Assembly: GCA_029931535.1 (NCBI GenBank)
Contig: JAQPZY010001186.1
Location: 1,220,001 to 1,284,000, forward strand
Length of the DNA: 64,000 bases
Source of the DNA: Margaritifera margaritifera
Taxonomy: Eukaryota; Mollusca; Bivalvia; Unionida; Margaritiferidae
Reading direction: 5' to 3'
The position numbers and the translations under genes are program-made. Positions 12,478 to 25,786 of this stretch are shown here, in pieces (within the stretch, counting starts at the first letter, position 1; each line of letters begins with the position of its first letter). The notes beneath the pieces are model-generated. The model saw only the letters and a list, made by a program, of their open reading frames with translations. It made no database searches and had not been told where the DNA came from.

Positions 12478-12598
12478 TCGTGTATAAGCCGATACCAACT
12501 GCAAACTGCATAGACCCAGATCTCCCGGCGCATTATGCGCCGGCTGATCAGGGTTTATGTTGTTTGCATTTGGACCCGGATTATATGCAAGTATAAAT
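12478..12598. repeat. Long palindrome just after CWC22 exon 3
   Basis: Arms of about 55 nt around a single unpaired T at 12534. The inner stem (ccggcgcat / atgcgccgg) is perfect, and the outer arms carry 'accaactgcaaac…tagaccc' and its reverse complement with mismatches. It begins 25 bp after the splice donor. It could fold into a strong hairpin or pair with the related repeat at 12061-12235. Confidence 0.85.
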
Positions 12599-14221
12599 GG
12601 TAGTCATCTAAGCAGACCCATTTCATCTTGCCAGCTTAGCAGATAGACGGGAATATTACTAATCTACAGCACTATTCTCATTGTTATAATAATATAATTT
12701 AAACTTTTTACCAAACCTTGTAACAAGCATTTTGATTGCTTAAAAATGCATCATGTGATGCAGAAAACTAGAAGCTTTTAGTTCAGAACAACAGAAAGGA
12801 ACTACTTATGTATTCATGCACCTTTCTTTGTTTTCTTTGACAATATTTGGAAACAACTGGTAAAATATAGTTCTGTAATTTATTTATTGAGATTCATTAT
12901 TTTTATAATTATTTTTAATTAATAGGATTGAACTTCATATTTTACAGGATTCAGGGTTTTGTCAGTGTTATAGCAATATGAAGATTCCATGATAAGATAT
13001 TGTGTTAACATTTATAAAATATCAGTGTTGTTGCATGCAAAAATGTACAGTCCATGAAATTCATGTACTTTATTTGTCTTTGCTATAATACCTTACAAGT
13101 TATGTACATTCTGGACAAGTGGGTTTTTTTTTAAATAGTCATATAATGGAAATAGTGCACAAGGGCTTTCGCATATTTTTGTAGCAAAAATAGGTGCACA
13201 TATGGATACAAGAAATAAAGTCTTGTGACAGTCTGCATTTGTGAAATCAAGACCTACTGTGTAGTTTGAAATGATATGATCATTACATATCGATGTCATT
13301 AATATGAAATCGCTTCCTACATAATTGTATTGTAGTCCTATGAACTTTCCAAGAGATTGGACGTAAAATGACGTAATTGTGACTTCTTTCTCCTTTTAAA
13401 TGGAGATGAATTTTTTTAACATAATTTTAATAATTGTAATAAGACTCGAGTGAAAGAAAAAGATATAATGAACAAAAAGTACAGGAGACCTTATGAAATC
13501 TTTAGTGATTTATTACCTGATAAAAATTGGTCATGTAGCTTTTTTGTTGAAAAAAAATGTGATCTTGGTGTGTCTTATTGACAAAAATTCACTCACCAGT
13601 GCACCATTTTCATTGTGTATTTAAGAAGAGGAGTCTGTGATCTTCAACTTGTACAAATTTGATAAATTTGTAAACATTCATTCAGCTATTATTTTATGGT
13701 CAGTTAGTGATGGGGTTCTTTTTCCACGTGTCACATTTATAGATATTATGCCAATCCGCCCTCAAATATGGTCACCTGTATAGAAGAACATTTATACAAG
13801 ATTATCTCAAAAAACACTGCTGAAGAGAATTTTAACAACATTGACAGAAAGCATCCTTGCATAGAGTCCCTTCAGTATTGAAATAATGGTGCTATTATGC
13901 CATCAAATATGGATGAATGCATAAAATATAGAGAAACCTTGAAACCAATATTTTCATAGCATGTACTATCAACAGCATTGGAAGAAATTTCTTCATAAAG
14001 CATCCTACTGACCCAGATTTCTTGTCCAACTGCTCTTGCATTTGACAGATGAGTGATGTCATTTCCACTTGGGCCTCTTGTAACTTTCTTTCAATGACAG
14101 TATTTATGTAATATGGGTTTAAATCTGGTTTACAAGTGTGAATATATTCACCAAGTAGTTATATATTGGTATATTCACTATCAATAAGGGCATATCAAAA
14201 TTTAGTGCATTTGACTTTAGG
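12599..14221. other. CWC22 intron with repeat relic
   Basis: Mostly unannotatable A+T-rich intron. At 13741-13960 there is a decayed copy of the modular family seen at 21799 and 35199: 'atgccaatccgccctcaaat' then 'tggtcacc', and 'gacagaaagcatccttgcat'. Confidence 0.45.
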
Positions 14222-15684
14222 TACAGTAAAACCTGTCATGTGAGACCAGAACTTCTGCCAACAAAAAGTGGTCTCTCAAGATAGGTGGTCTCTCATAAAA
14301 GGTTTTTGCAAGATGACCAGTTTTCAAGGTCAAAATTCAGCAGGGTTGAAAAAGGAAAAATACCCACAATTACTGTACCTGCATTTTATTCTTTATTCAA
14401 AGTTTTTGTTAAAATATTGCATTAATTTCATCTCAAAATAATTTGATATAGCAATAAAGATATATTTCTATTATACAACATTCACATTTGCATTTGAAGA
14501 TTAGTGCATGTATTAGCATATGAATTGCAAAATTAACTAAGGTAATATATATTTATCCTGTCCATAAGCTAACTTCACATGTCAATAAATTAGAGTTATT
14601 TCAAATGTAGCATAAGAATTGCATAGTTAGCTATCATAACACTTACTCATCCATTTTATTTGTGGAGACCTCTCCGACCTCATCCTGTGTATGAATTGCA
14701 CTGTAGTGGTTTTGATCAGGCTTTGAGTAAATATGGAATATATTTGTACCAATGAATGAAATCAGAAAACAGAATTAACCCATCCAGAAACAAAATAAAT
14801 GTATTTAGAGACAAGAGCAAAACACCTAATTCACCAGCAACATCAAGAGATTAAGTCAGTAAACAAAGGGTGTAACCAGTTGCACTACAGTGAAGAGATG
14901 ACAGCTTGGTGTGTGAGTTTTAATAACTGTAACATCAAAAAAGCAACAAACAGTACAAACTTTTTATAATGACAATAAAATCTGGAAAATGATGATCACT
15001 CATTAAAACCTTATTCAGCCTAAACATTATAGATTGACTTCAAAGACAAATGACATACTCAACTGCTACAGTGAAGCCCTTTAAGAAGATTTCTCATTAT
15101 GACTATCAGTGTTGTGTGGTTTTTCACAAATGATAAAGAAACAATATGAAGCTTGAAATTGACTATTTACATCCTTGACTGCTCTCCTTGAAGAATGAAT
15201 GATTTATCATAATGGGGATTTACATTACTTTGGCACTGCAGTACTTAGTCTGGTTTATGATCTGTAGCTTACAACGCTACCTGCATAACCTGTAGATTTT
15301 AGGAAACCAGTGGCAAGACTCAACTTATGATTTGTTTTGTCTTTTTGTTTATAAACCCACTTAAGCAGTTGTGAATTAAATAAAGGTCAGTGATGTTTAT
15401 CTCTGTTTTTGTGATACAGTTGTTCATAGCAGTGTTGTTTGCACTTTGCCTGCAGACCATCCTAAGTGGTCATAGCTACAAAGGATTAAATAAAGGTCAG
15501 CAGTGTTTATCTTTGTTTTTGCAATGTGGTCATTCATAGCAGTGTCAAAACACATATTTTGCCGAAAAATCATGGTCACTGGATGCTTTCTGCAGGTGGT
15601 CGCTCACGACAGTGCATTTATATAAGAAAAGTTGATCCATGCAGGGTAATGGACAGATGGTTGCTCAAGACAGGTTTTACTGTA
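14222..15684. mobile_element. TA-flanked DNA transposon relic (Tc1/mariner- or pogo-like ends)
   Basis: The left end TACAGTAAAACCTGTC (14222-14237) is the exact reverse complement of the right end GACAGGTTTTACTGTA (15669-15684). If the outer TA on each side is the target duplication, the element is CAGT…ACTG, the terminal form usual in Tc1/mariner-superfamily elements. Near both ends the sequence carries 'gtggtc'-type subterminal repeats. No transposase frame is visible in its 1.46 kb, so it is non-autonomous or decayed. Confidence 0.75.
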
Positions 15685-16108
15685 ATTTCCAAAATAAGTG
15701 CACACATTAATTGAGATTTTACAGTATACCAAAAATAAATTATAAGATAAAACACTAAAATATATTTCTTTTGATTGTCAATTTGAGATATTTGTCCTGA
15801 TATTGAAAAAAAGGGATAATATGTGTCCAGTTCACATGAAATATATATAATGATTTAAATGATTTTTGAATCTGCAAGCCATGGCATGTACAAGATTCAA
15901 ACTGGTTAACAAACTTCTTCAATTTCATATGAAAATTCAGGACATAATATGAATAATTTCTATCTTTTTTAAGCCGTGGCGAATATTAGATTTAAATTAT
16001 TGGACAGGTTTCATAAATTTATCAGATTAACTGAAAACAAAATAATGTCATGATGAAACTCATATTTTTTTAAGGTAATCTAAAAATGGTATTGGTATGA
16101 ATTTCAAT

Positions 16109-16395
16109 CTTCAGATGTGAGATGTTTACTAGTGTGATTACACTTCAGATGTGAGATGTTTACTAGTGTAATTACACTTCAGATGTGAGATGTTTACTAG
16201 TGTAATTACACTTCAGATGTGAGATGTTTACTTATGTGATTACACTTCAGATGTGAGATGTTTACTAATGTGATTACACTTCAGATGTGAGATGTTTACT
16301 AGTGTGATTACACTTCAGCTGTGAGATGTTTACCAGTGTGATTACACTTCAGATGTGAGATGTTTACTAGTGTGATTACACTTCAACTGTGAGAA
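16109..16395. repeat. 34-bp minisatellite, about 8 copies
   Basis: The unit is cttcagatgtgagatgttta followed by ctagtgtgattaca. Substitutions are few (agtgta/agtgtg, agatgtg/agctgtg). It lies about 135 bp before the acceptor of the last CWC22 exon. Confidence 0.93.
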
Positions 16396-16530
16396 GTTAA
16401 ATTAGAGGTTGACAGCAACCACAAAATCCACAAAATTGGTATGCCATGACAAATAGTGACTTCCAAGTATTTTACTAAGTATTTGTACATAATTTGATTT
16501 TTTATAAATACATGTATTCTTTCAATTCAG

Positions 16531-17249
16531 CAGGTTCTTCAAGTCCATCAGAGGAGGAGCAAGGGAAGAAGAAATCGACAGAAAAAGTGGGAAAACCCAA
16601 AGATAGGCAGAAGGAAAGGGACAAATACAATGGGGTTCTTAAAGAAAAGACAGAATCTAAGGATAAAAAGAAAAAAACATATTCAGACCATGATGAAACG
16701 ACTCAGAGACAGGATAAAAGAGAATGGAGGAGAAAAGAGGTCGAAAATGATGTGGATGGTGATGGTATGGATCAGTTCATCAGAAAGAAGTCAGATAGAA
16801 ACAATAGAGACACAAACAGTGTTAGGGCAGAGTTGGACTCTACAAGGGTTTCCAAAAGGAACAGAAATGTCGATAAGGAAAATGATAGGGTTAGTGATAG
16901 GGACAGCAGGAAAAAAAACAATCGAGGAGATATTGATAACAGAGTTGGTGGAAGTGGATCAAGAGAAATAGAGGAGAGAGATTCTGATGAGCTCAGAAAT
17001 AACTCAAAAAGAAGGGATAGGGATAGGACAACTGACTATGTTTCCCCTTGGGAGAGAAATAAAAAAGAAGACAAGCAGAATTCGGGATCTGGTTCCAGGG
17101 ACTTTAGACGGAGGAGTAGGAGTTTAGATCGACAAAGATGGGATCAAAATTCAAGTCCCAAGGAAGTCAGGAGGAAAGAAAGATATAGGAGGAGTGTTAG
17201 TGAGGAGAATGTGAATGATGTAGGGCGGGATAGTCGACGAAGACGATAG
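16531..17249 (+). CDS. CWC22, last coding exon (RS-like tail)
   Basis: This exon completes the split codon of exon 3 and runs to TAG at 17247-17249, giving about 238 residues. The sequence is very rich in Arg, Lys, Ser, Asp and Glu: it has SSSPSEEEQGKKKS near the start, then RD/KE/SR-rich stretches, and ends GRDSRRRR. Such RS-like tails are typical of metazoan CWC22 and other spliceosome proteins. The acceptor is a tandem NAGNAG (ttcagcag, 16526-16533). Splicing after either AG keeps the frame and adds or removes a single Ala. A second-frame ORF at 16630-16971 is a shadow. Confidence 0.92.
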
Positions 17250-18570
17250 GAAAGTGTATCTGTATTGAGGAAATGTCTTTTTTATGTGTTTAATATGCTA
17301 GGAATGTGTGAAAAGAAAGATGACGCATGTTGAATATGTATAGTGAATATATGAGAGATGGGAAGTTTACGTTTTAAATTGATCTGCTCACCCATTTACT
17401 TGTGAATAATTCTCTTTTGTATCATAGTTTACAATGTTTTAGAAAGATTTAAACGCGTGATTTTTGTCATATTCATAAATGCAATATTTAAACTTAGAGT
17501 TCAGAAAACTCAAGTCTGAGTTTTTACTTTTGGACAATCAAAAGTGATTTTTCAAAAACAATACAGAAGCAGCTGTTATGGTTGATCCAAATTCCACGCT
17601 TGGTAGTCGTGACTAAAGTTGTTTCACAAAGCATTCCACCAGTCCATTTCTGATGGCAGCATTGGTGACCAAGTCACTTACTGAGGACATTTCTGACAGC
17701 AGCATTCGTAATTGAGTCACATACTGAGTACATTTCTGATTATTCTTGTTCAGTTAACTTGCTAGTTTCGGCTTTTGGAAAAGTAAAAAAGTTTTGCAGC
17801 AAATTATGAACATTATGTTTTTTTCAAACTTCATTTAAATAATATTCATGGGCATTATATCTTTTTAAACTTTGAGCATGATTTCAGAATTAAATTGATA
17901 TATTATAATGAGTAGAGTGATGAAGGGGGTCCTTGAATTATCTGTTACTTAATCCAGCAATCAATAAGCATTTTGTTAAATCCCATACATGCTTTGCATG
18001 TACTTTATACAACAGTGTGATTTCACTTTCATTTTTTCCCCCCATTTTGAAAAGTAGTAATTACTATACAAGTGACTATATGGAATCCTTCACAAATCAT
18101 GATGGACATTTTTCAGTTCATCTACAACAACAAACATTCCACATGCATATGAAAACAGTAATAAAACAGCTTGTTTCACTTTTTTTGCTAGTTACTACAC
18201 AGTATCATAAAAAATTCCTTCTTTTTTTAAAAAAAAAGTGGAAAAAGAAAATATGATTTATGTCAGAAATATTTAGCACAGAAAAGCTCTCAATTGTACA
18301 TTCTTAGAAAGTTTCATATTTTTCAACTAGGGGGAACAAAATTAGCAATACATAAAGCCTGAATTATAATTGCATATTTTGGTTGAAAATTTTCTGAATT
18401 GGTGGCCTAATTTGGTGTTTTAGAATTCAGAAATGTCAGTCAAATGAGGATTTTCCTCATATCTTTATATTAGTACCTAAAAATTGTTTGTACGTTTGAA
18501 AAGTGCTTTAGTGGCGTTTATACATTAACTGCTACTTCATGTAGTACATGATGATTGTCTAAAATAAAGA
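17250..18570 (+). other. Probable CWC22 3' UTR with poly(A) signals
   Basis: No coding potential follows the stop. AATAAA occurs at 18160-18165 and 18563-18568, and ATTAAA near 17889. Any of these could end the transcript; I cannot choose between them from sequence alone. Confidence 0.45.
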
Positions 18571-18927
18571 GTAAACAAAAGGGAGAACATCATCATTTCA
18601 ATTCAATATGTGTACATATGGGCAGAGATAAAGAGATGCGCCTATAATTTGTGTTGTAAATATCAGATTTATTTCATGAAATTAAAGAGCACCTTGTAAA
18701 GCTAATGAAAAACAGTTGTATTACTTTTTTTGTACAAAATAGAAATGGATCAGTATCTAAAATTATTTTCAAGGTGACAGATTGAGAATTGAACAGAACA
18801 CATTTCAGTAAATTTGTGATAAAAATTGCTAGATTTTCTGTCTTTTGTAGATTGGATTTAATGCCTTTCAAATTTTTCTTTGTATTGTTCAAGCCTTTTA
18901 TGAATGTTTGCAAAACAGCTCCTCTCT

Positions 18928-18930
<3 letters not shown>

Positions 18931-18964
<34 letters not shown>
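18931..18964. repeat. (TC)n microsatellite
   Basis: An uninterrupted TC run of about 34 bp. Confidence 0.95.
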
Positions 18965-18969
<5 letters not shown>

Positions 18970-21380
18970 TTATATAGTGGCACGTCCTATTACTGTGGTA
19001 TGCCTATTATTGTGACATTTAAACATTTTTTTTCAGTGATGTCACCATACGTAACATCAGAATAACCTGCTTGTAAGCATAATGTGAGGAAGTTTACATA
19101 CCCGTGAATATTAATAATTTGAAGAATGACTCTAATCGTAGATTTCCTTTACATGTACAGATTTAAGTAAGTGATAAAATCCCATTCATACCATATCCAG
19201 TTTCAATCCTATTTTGTGTACTTTTCAATCATAAAATTGTGCCGAGCACAACGTCTACAAATCATGACCGGACTGCAGAGCCCATTAAGGGTGTATTGTA
19301 AAACTCATGGGTTTGTTGTAGTGTGGGTTCTAGTTTAGTAGTGTAAAGGCAAGTAAATGAACCCTGTTATCCCTTCAAATTCATAAAAGCTATTTTCCAG
19401 ACATGGAGCATAGAATTAAAGTTTATGTGAGTTGGTGTTAGCTATAAATATACCTATGTAATACAGCATAAGAATATCATAAACCATAATTATTTAATGG
19501 ATTTACTAGAACTCTAGCATACAAAGATCTTGATTAAATTTATGAATTTAATGTTGAAATTTTGTTATTAAATGTGTTGCTTTTATGTAATATTTCCTGA
19601 TTTTTTAATTTTTATTTTACTTTCATACTGTAATACCAACTGTCACAGTATTTCTCAGTTGCCATGGTAATAGGATGTTCTCGTTAGAGTGCCTCCCATT
19701 AGAGGTCACCTCAGAATATCCAGCACCTTGGCGATCCCCTTGTTCAGAAATTAAAATCATTCACCGTGACAAATGCACCACACGTTGATGCAATAGGACC
19801 AAAGTTAAAAAGTAAGTATAGTGAAACTTCTTTAGGTATGTTTTTTAGGTAGTAACACAGTAATAGAACGTGCTGGCCTACCTTACATACAAAAATTTCA
19901 ATGTTGTTTTATTTATTCTATTCTTGTGTCCTCTTCAAAGATCATGCAAAATTCAACCTCTTGGAATAAAATAAAAGACATTGGAAAATTGACAAAGTTT
20001 TTCAGAATAGAAATTTCACAAAAAATTTGACAACATGGAGATTTCTCCATTTATGGTATTTCATTTAACAGCTTTGTAAAACTTTTATGCAAATGATTAA
20101 AGACAACGTTTTGGTATAAATGGAGGATTAATTGAGCTGTATCATTTTATGCCTGGCTATATGAAAAGACCTTTGAATCAAAACCTGATTTCTTTGATAG
20201 CCAGGGCAGTTCTCACATCTGTACAGTTGTAACTGACTGGTTTGAAAACCCTGTTTTTAAATCGGGCTTTACATAAAATATTAGATACAGGTGACCGTAA
20301 CATATTCTCTATTAGACAACTTTCCTAAAAGATAAAAAAAAATTTCAGATAGAAAATCAAATTAAAATAATGATTCTACCTTGAAAGCTGTAATTCATGG
20401 TCATCAGTAAAACATTTTGCTTATTGTATAATGTCCTCCAAGAGCATTGTCAGAGGTAAGACATAGGCTTCACACATTCTGACAGCATCAAGGTGAAGAT
20501 TTTATCCACTCATAAAGGGATTGCCATCATACACACACTGTAGAATCTCTGAGCATTCCCTTTTTATATCAACACACTTGCACCCTCCCTATGCCCTTGA
20601 AGCAAGGTCAAGGTCATTAAAACATCTTTGTTGTGTTCTCATTTTTATGTCTGGTAGTAACTGCTATTGATTTCCTATTTATGCTGTAAATTGAATAAGG
20701 ATTGTAGACTTCTGTTGCTATGACTACATATTATACCTACATAAAATGTTATGTTTTTTTTTTAACATTCACAACATTTTCCCTTGTAGTGACTTAGTGG
20801 CATAACTTCAAATTGTGGGTCTTCCCCGCAAACATTTAGAGTGGGCCCCCATCAAATTATTGTAAAGCGGGATTTGGGGCTCTCGCAATGGGGGCAGTAG
20901 TTACGCAACTGTAGTGACAGCAAAAGATTGTGGCCTTATCACACATATTGTTTGTGGTTTGTTCTCTTACTGAACTCTGTCAGAGTGGTTGAAATTGAAA
21001 AAAGGGACCTGGTTTTCAAAACCAAATGGATTTGTGTACCCAGTATCCCAATGGCTTAACACAAATTGTGGATTTAGGTTCCAATCTTCATTTAACTCTG
21101 CCAGAATGCTAATTACACTGAACAGCACCAGAAAAAAAGTCCCACTGACCCCATTAAAATTTTGAAGTGCACTGCCTAATTACAGCTGAAAAGCATGAGA
21201 ATGATTGCAGTTATTTCTGCCAATCCTTATTGTATGTTAAAAATTAATTGCTACAACTGTTAAAGAATGGTTAACATAAATTCTTTTTTACATGAACCGG
21301 CTGTGTTTACCTAGTTTGATGCATGCAATTTTGTAACATTAGCCATACTCCAGCATTTGAGTTACTTAAACTTCAGTACA
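18965..21380. other. Intergenic, no feature seen
   Basis: A+T-rich sequence with scattered short ORFs. I see no splice-bounded exon, RNA gene or clear repeat. Confidence 0.4.
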
Positions 21381-21447
21381 GGTTGTGTGTGTGCGTGCAT
21401 GCATGCCTGTGTGCGTGTGTGTGTATGCACACACGTGCATGTGCGTG
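21381..21447. repeat. Imperfect (TG)n microsatellite
   Basis: Alternating purine-pyrimidine tract (tgtgtgtgcgtgcatgcatg … gtgtgtatgcacacacgtgc). It explains the Cys/Val-rich small ORF at 21323-21577. Confidence 0.9.
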
Positions 21448-21798
21448 TTTTAAATTTGTAGTAGGTATTCGGTATAAAGTTTATCTACCCAGTGATGGAC
21501 CATGTAACACTAGCAATCTTACAAAGCTTGCTGGAGCACACAGGAAGGACTTACACCCCACATGCTTTGGCAAATAAATTACACATAGTAAACTGCTTAA
21601 AGATGGCTAAAATGCTTGTAATCAGAACTATTTCTTCACATCACCACTGTAAACTATAAGAAATCAGTGCACTTCCTGTCAATTCTATTTACTTATTGTC
21701 GAACTCACTTTGGTGGAAAAGCATGGCACAACACTCACGTTACTGATGAAGACGGTGGTAGTATCAACCACTTTGTTAAGGTTGGGGTAAAGTTTTTT

Positions 21799-22980
21799 TA
21801 GCTCACCTGGATGTAAGACCAAGTGAGCTTATGGTATGGCCCTTCATCCATCAGCAATTGCTTTTTTCAACTTCTCAAACCCAACAGACCAATTTCAACC
21901 AAACTTGGCACAAAGCAATCTGGCATAAAGGCCTTTTGAATTTGTATGCTGATCCACTATCAGACATAACCACTGTTACTAGAAACAGAAAAACCTTCAA
22001 ACAATTTCTTTTCCAAAACCATTGAACAGAATATGATCAGAGTGGACAGAAAGCATCCTGGCATGAAGACGTTTCACATTTATACAAATGATGCCAATCC
22101 ACCATCCAATATTGCCACCATTACCAAAAATAGAAAATCCTGTCTGTCTGTCAAGAATTGCTATTTTCAACTTCTCAATAGCCGCCAGACCAGTTTGAAC
22201 CAAATTTGGCACAGAGCAACCTGGCATAAAGGCCTTTAAAGTCTCTACCAATGACACTGTCCTGCCATCAAATTTGGACACCATTACTCAAAATAGAAAA
22301 GCCTTTAAACGAATTCTGAAAAATTGATGAAGTAGAATTTTGATCAAATTTGATATGAAGTGTATTGGCATATGAAGACCTTTCAAGTTTTGTACAGATG
22401 GTATGTATTGACATATGAAGACCTTTCAAGTTTTGTACAGATGATGTGTATTGGCATATGAAGACCTTTCAAGTTTTGTACAGATGATGCTAATCCATCA
22501 TCAAATATAGTCGCTATTACTGAAAATAGAAAAAGTTTTAAACAACTTCTTCAAAAAACTGAATAGAATTTGATGAAAGTTTATCAAAAGTATCCCAATA
22601 TGAAGACCTTTTGAATTCATATAAAAGATGCCTATCTGATGTCAAATATGGCCACTTTTAATAAAAAATATATGCAAACTTTACACATCTCAGAACTGAT
22701 GATCTGAATTCTGTACTCTGGTATTAGGGGCTTTCACATTTATGTCAATTTACAATCAAATAGGGCTGCCATTACTAAAAATTGAAAATATTTTAAATGA
22801 CTTGCTCTCAAAGACCACTCAACAATAACTGACCCAATTTTATAAAAAGCATTCTGGCATGAAGGGCTTTGAGGTTTGTACAAATGATGCCAATCTGCTA
22901 TGAGGTATAGCTGCTGTTACTAAAACTAGACAAATCTTGAATAGCTTCTTCTAAATAACTGGTTAAAACCTACAATGTTA
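21799..22980. repeat. Mollusc-type interspersed repeat with internal modules
   Basis: It starts with a hairpin-like 'agctcacctgg' … 'ccaagtgagct'. Modules of about 150-170 bp follow: 'aaatttggcacagagcaac', 'aaggcctttaaag', 'acaaatgatgccaatcc', 'ccatcaaatatggccacc', 'actaaaaatagaaaa', 'caacttcttct'. Within it, a 45-bp unit (gtattggcatatgaagacct + ttcaagttttgtacagatgat) is tandemly triplicated at about 22383-22485. ORFs here on both strands are repeat products. Related copies are at 5626, 13741 and 35199. Confidence 0.8.
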
Positions 22981-24119
22981 CACATTTAACGTCATCAACA
23001 AGATTTTACTTGATAATCGAGGATGATTTAAGTATAATCAAGCTAAAATCAAATGGTTCAATTTTAAACCTATCACATTTAAAATCAGTTCCGCAAACAT
23101 CCTTTCAGCAAAATGCTGAGATGTATTACCAAAAAATCATTAATAATATTGGCACAAACAAGAAAAGAAAGGAAGTTGAATAGCTAAAATGATCGTGCAT
23201 TGATTGAAAAATTTAGAGACGAGAAGGATGAAGTTGTAGAAAAAGAACTAAATGTGATGAAAAGGATAAAATAAATCGGGAAGTAAATTCCATTGAAATG
23301 TTTAGAGTTTTCTTCAGTTACAGATCCAGATTTTAAAAAAGCAACTTGGCAGCATGAAAAGTAAATGTAAGTATTTTACACCTTAAGGTTAATCTTGTTT
23401 CACATTTTATCAGTCAGTGTTTGAGGATATGTTAACCGTTCGATTGAGAACAAATAAGGACTGTCAGCTTATACAAATAATGTAACATGACTGCAGCATC
23501 GCAGGAATGTGATAGTTGCTTAAGGGTTTTAAACTGTAATGCTAGCTCAACTTTTTTATTTTGTTTTTTAGGTTCACTTTGTACAGGTTTGACTTTGTCG
23601 AAGCTCAGCTGTTTTGGTATTTACTTTAACTGGGGTATAATTTAACTGATTCCTACATGCAACAAAAGCTTGAAACAAGTGTTCCTGACAAAAAAATGTT
23701 TTCCTTCTTGTCTTTCTGCTTTTCATTTTTCTTTTCAATGTCCTCAATTTTTTCAATGTCTATATCAATTTAGTCTGAATCTCTTTGCTAATTTTTTTCT
23801 AAAATTTTTTTTTTTTTTTTTCAAATTCCAAGTATATCATAAAGGTTGTTTAAGAAACTTATTTTTTTCCTTTAATTTTAAATTTTGATAGTAGATTGAA
23901 TGCCTCTTATGTTGTGATTAGGTCACCTCTACAAAGTACAAGTAAGCTATTGTTTTACCCATGGTTTTGGCATCAGCGTCTGTATCAGTGTCTGCACAGA
24001 TAAAAGCATTACTGAATCTCCTCAACCATTCTTTATTCCTAGGTCCTAGGAAATAGTTCAGAGTGGGTTTCATATCACCTGACCACAGGGGACGGGGCTA
24101 AATTTGGATATGTACATTT
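22981..24119. other. Intergenic, no feature seen
   Basis: A+T-rich with T runs near 23800. Nothing recognisable. Confidence 0.4.
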
Positions 24120-25060
24120 GTTGTACATTCTTAGTTACATTTTTGCATTTAGCTCATGTTTTTTTCACACTGTATAAATACTGTTATACCTGGAATAATG
24201 AAACTTGGTGACGGGATGCTACACCCTCATCACAAATGTAGGTCACTGTAACCTGGTTACATTTTGTGTTGTGATTAAAGTTTATTTCTAAAGCTCTGTT
24301 CATGGTAGAATCATAAAACTATATTATTGTATGTATCCCTGTTAGTACCACACCCTTACTACAAAGGAATGTCACTGTGACCTACATTTCACATTTTACT
24401 GGCTTAGGTTAAGTTTTTGCATTTAGCTCTTGACCAGTTCATTTTTTTTTTTGCATCATGTATATATCCTGTTATACCTAGATTCATGAAAGTTGGTAAA
24501 AGAATGCATTTTGATGAGTACTACACTCCCATCACAAAAGTAGGTCACTGTGACATATTGCATGCTTCACTGACTTTGGGTAAATTGTGTTTCAAGTTTA
24601 TTTCTCAAGCAAGGCTCATAATAGAATTATCAAACTACATTATTGTATGTACATGTATCTCTGTTAGTCACACACCCTTACCACAAGGAAAGGTCACTGT
24701 GACCTACATTTCATATTTTCCTGGCATAGGTTTGGTTTTTGCATTTAGCTCATGACCAACTAGGTTTTTTGCACCCTATATATATATACCATTATACCTA
24801 GAATCATGAAAGTCGGTGGTTTAAGTTTATTTCTAAAGTTCTGTTCATGATAGAATCATCAAACCATATGATTGTATGTATCTCTATTAGTACCACATCC
24901 CTACTGCACAGGAAGGTCAGTGTGACCTACATTTCACATTTTACTGGCTTAGGTAAAAAATTTGCACTTAGCTCATGACCAGTTAGGTTTTTCACACCCT
25001 GTATATATACTGTTATGCATAGATTCATGACAGTTACATCATCACAAGCCATGGGAGACA
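24120..25060. repeat. Tandem repeat of about 300-bp units, degenerate
   Basis: Recurring order: 'gcatttagctcatgaccagt', 'tttttgcacc', 'tatatatactgttatacct', 'agaatcatgaaagttggt', 'accacacccttaccaca', 'ggtcactgtgacctacattt', 'ttactggcttaggt'. Three full units and one partial unit are visible, with internal deletions. Confidence 0.8.
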
Positions 25061-25786
25061 AGTCACTATGCACCTTCATCACCCATAGCTGGCTGTACAG
25101 AGATTTCATCATTTTACATGAGTTTGCATAAACAAAAATACATCATCAACAAAACAATGTAACAATCTCCAACACAAATGAAAGTGCCCATTTTATTTAT
25201 CGTATTTGAAAGGATACTTTGAGTGGCTCATTCAAACTGTGAAAGGTCATGTTTGGTCACAAGGGTGAGAAGATTTTATTTGCACTCGCAGGTTTATACA
25301 TATTCATGTGAAATGAGGAAATCTCCACAAAATAATACTTCTTCCAACAAGAAAATAATGAATACACATGAATAAGCAAAATTTAAACAGAATTATTACT
25401 AACAGATTTAGATATTCATTCAAGAAACATTTAAAAAATACAGATCTTACGGCAGTAACAGTCAAGATGTCTTTGAATATTTCAATGACATTGAACCATA
25501 CTTGAAAAAGATCATCATTTGCAAAATTAGACAGTTTGGTTTTATTAGCTTGACTCAATTATCAGACTTATGAAGAGACCTGACAATGAGAGAGAGAAAA
25601 TTGAGAACAGAGAATTTTACCATAGAACAATAATCAACAGAGGTGAAATGATTAATGTATCTAAACGTTTATTTGACATTTTGCGTACCAAATTTGGACA
25701 GAAAATAAGCAAAATTACAAAATGGATGTTTGACATGATTAAATATTTAATATTGAACAGATAGTTACCAACCGTTCAGGGGAAAT
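25061..25786. other. Intergenic, no feature seen
   Basis: Short ORFs on both strands (for example 25570-25764 +) have no recognisable domain. Confidence 0.35.
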
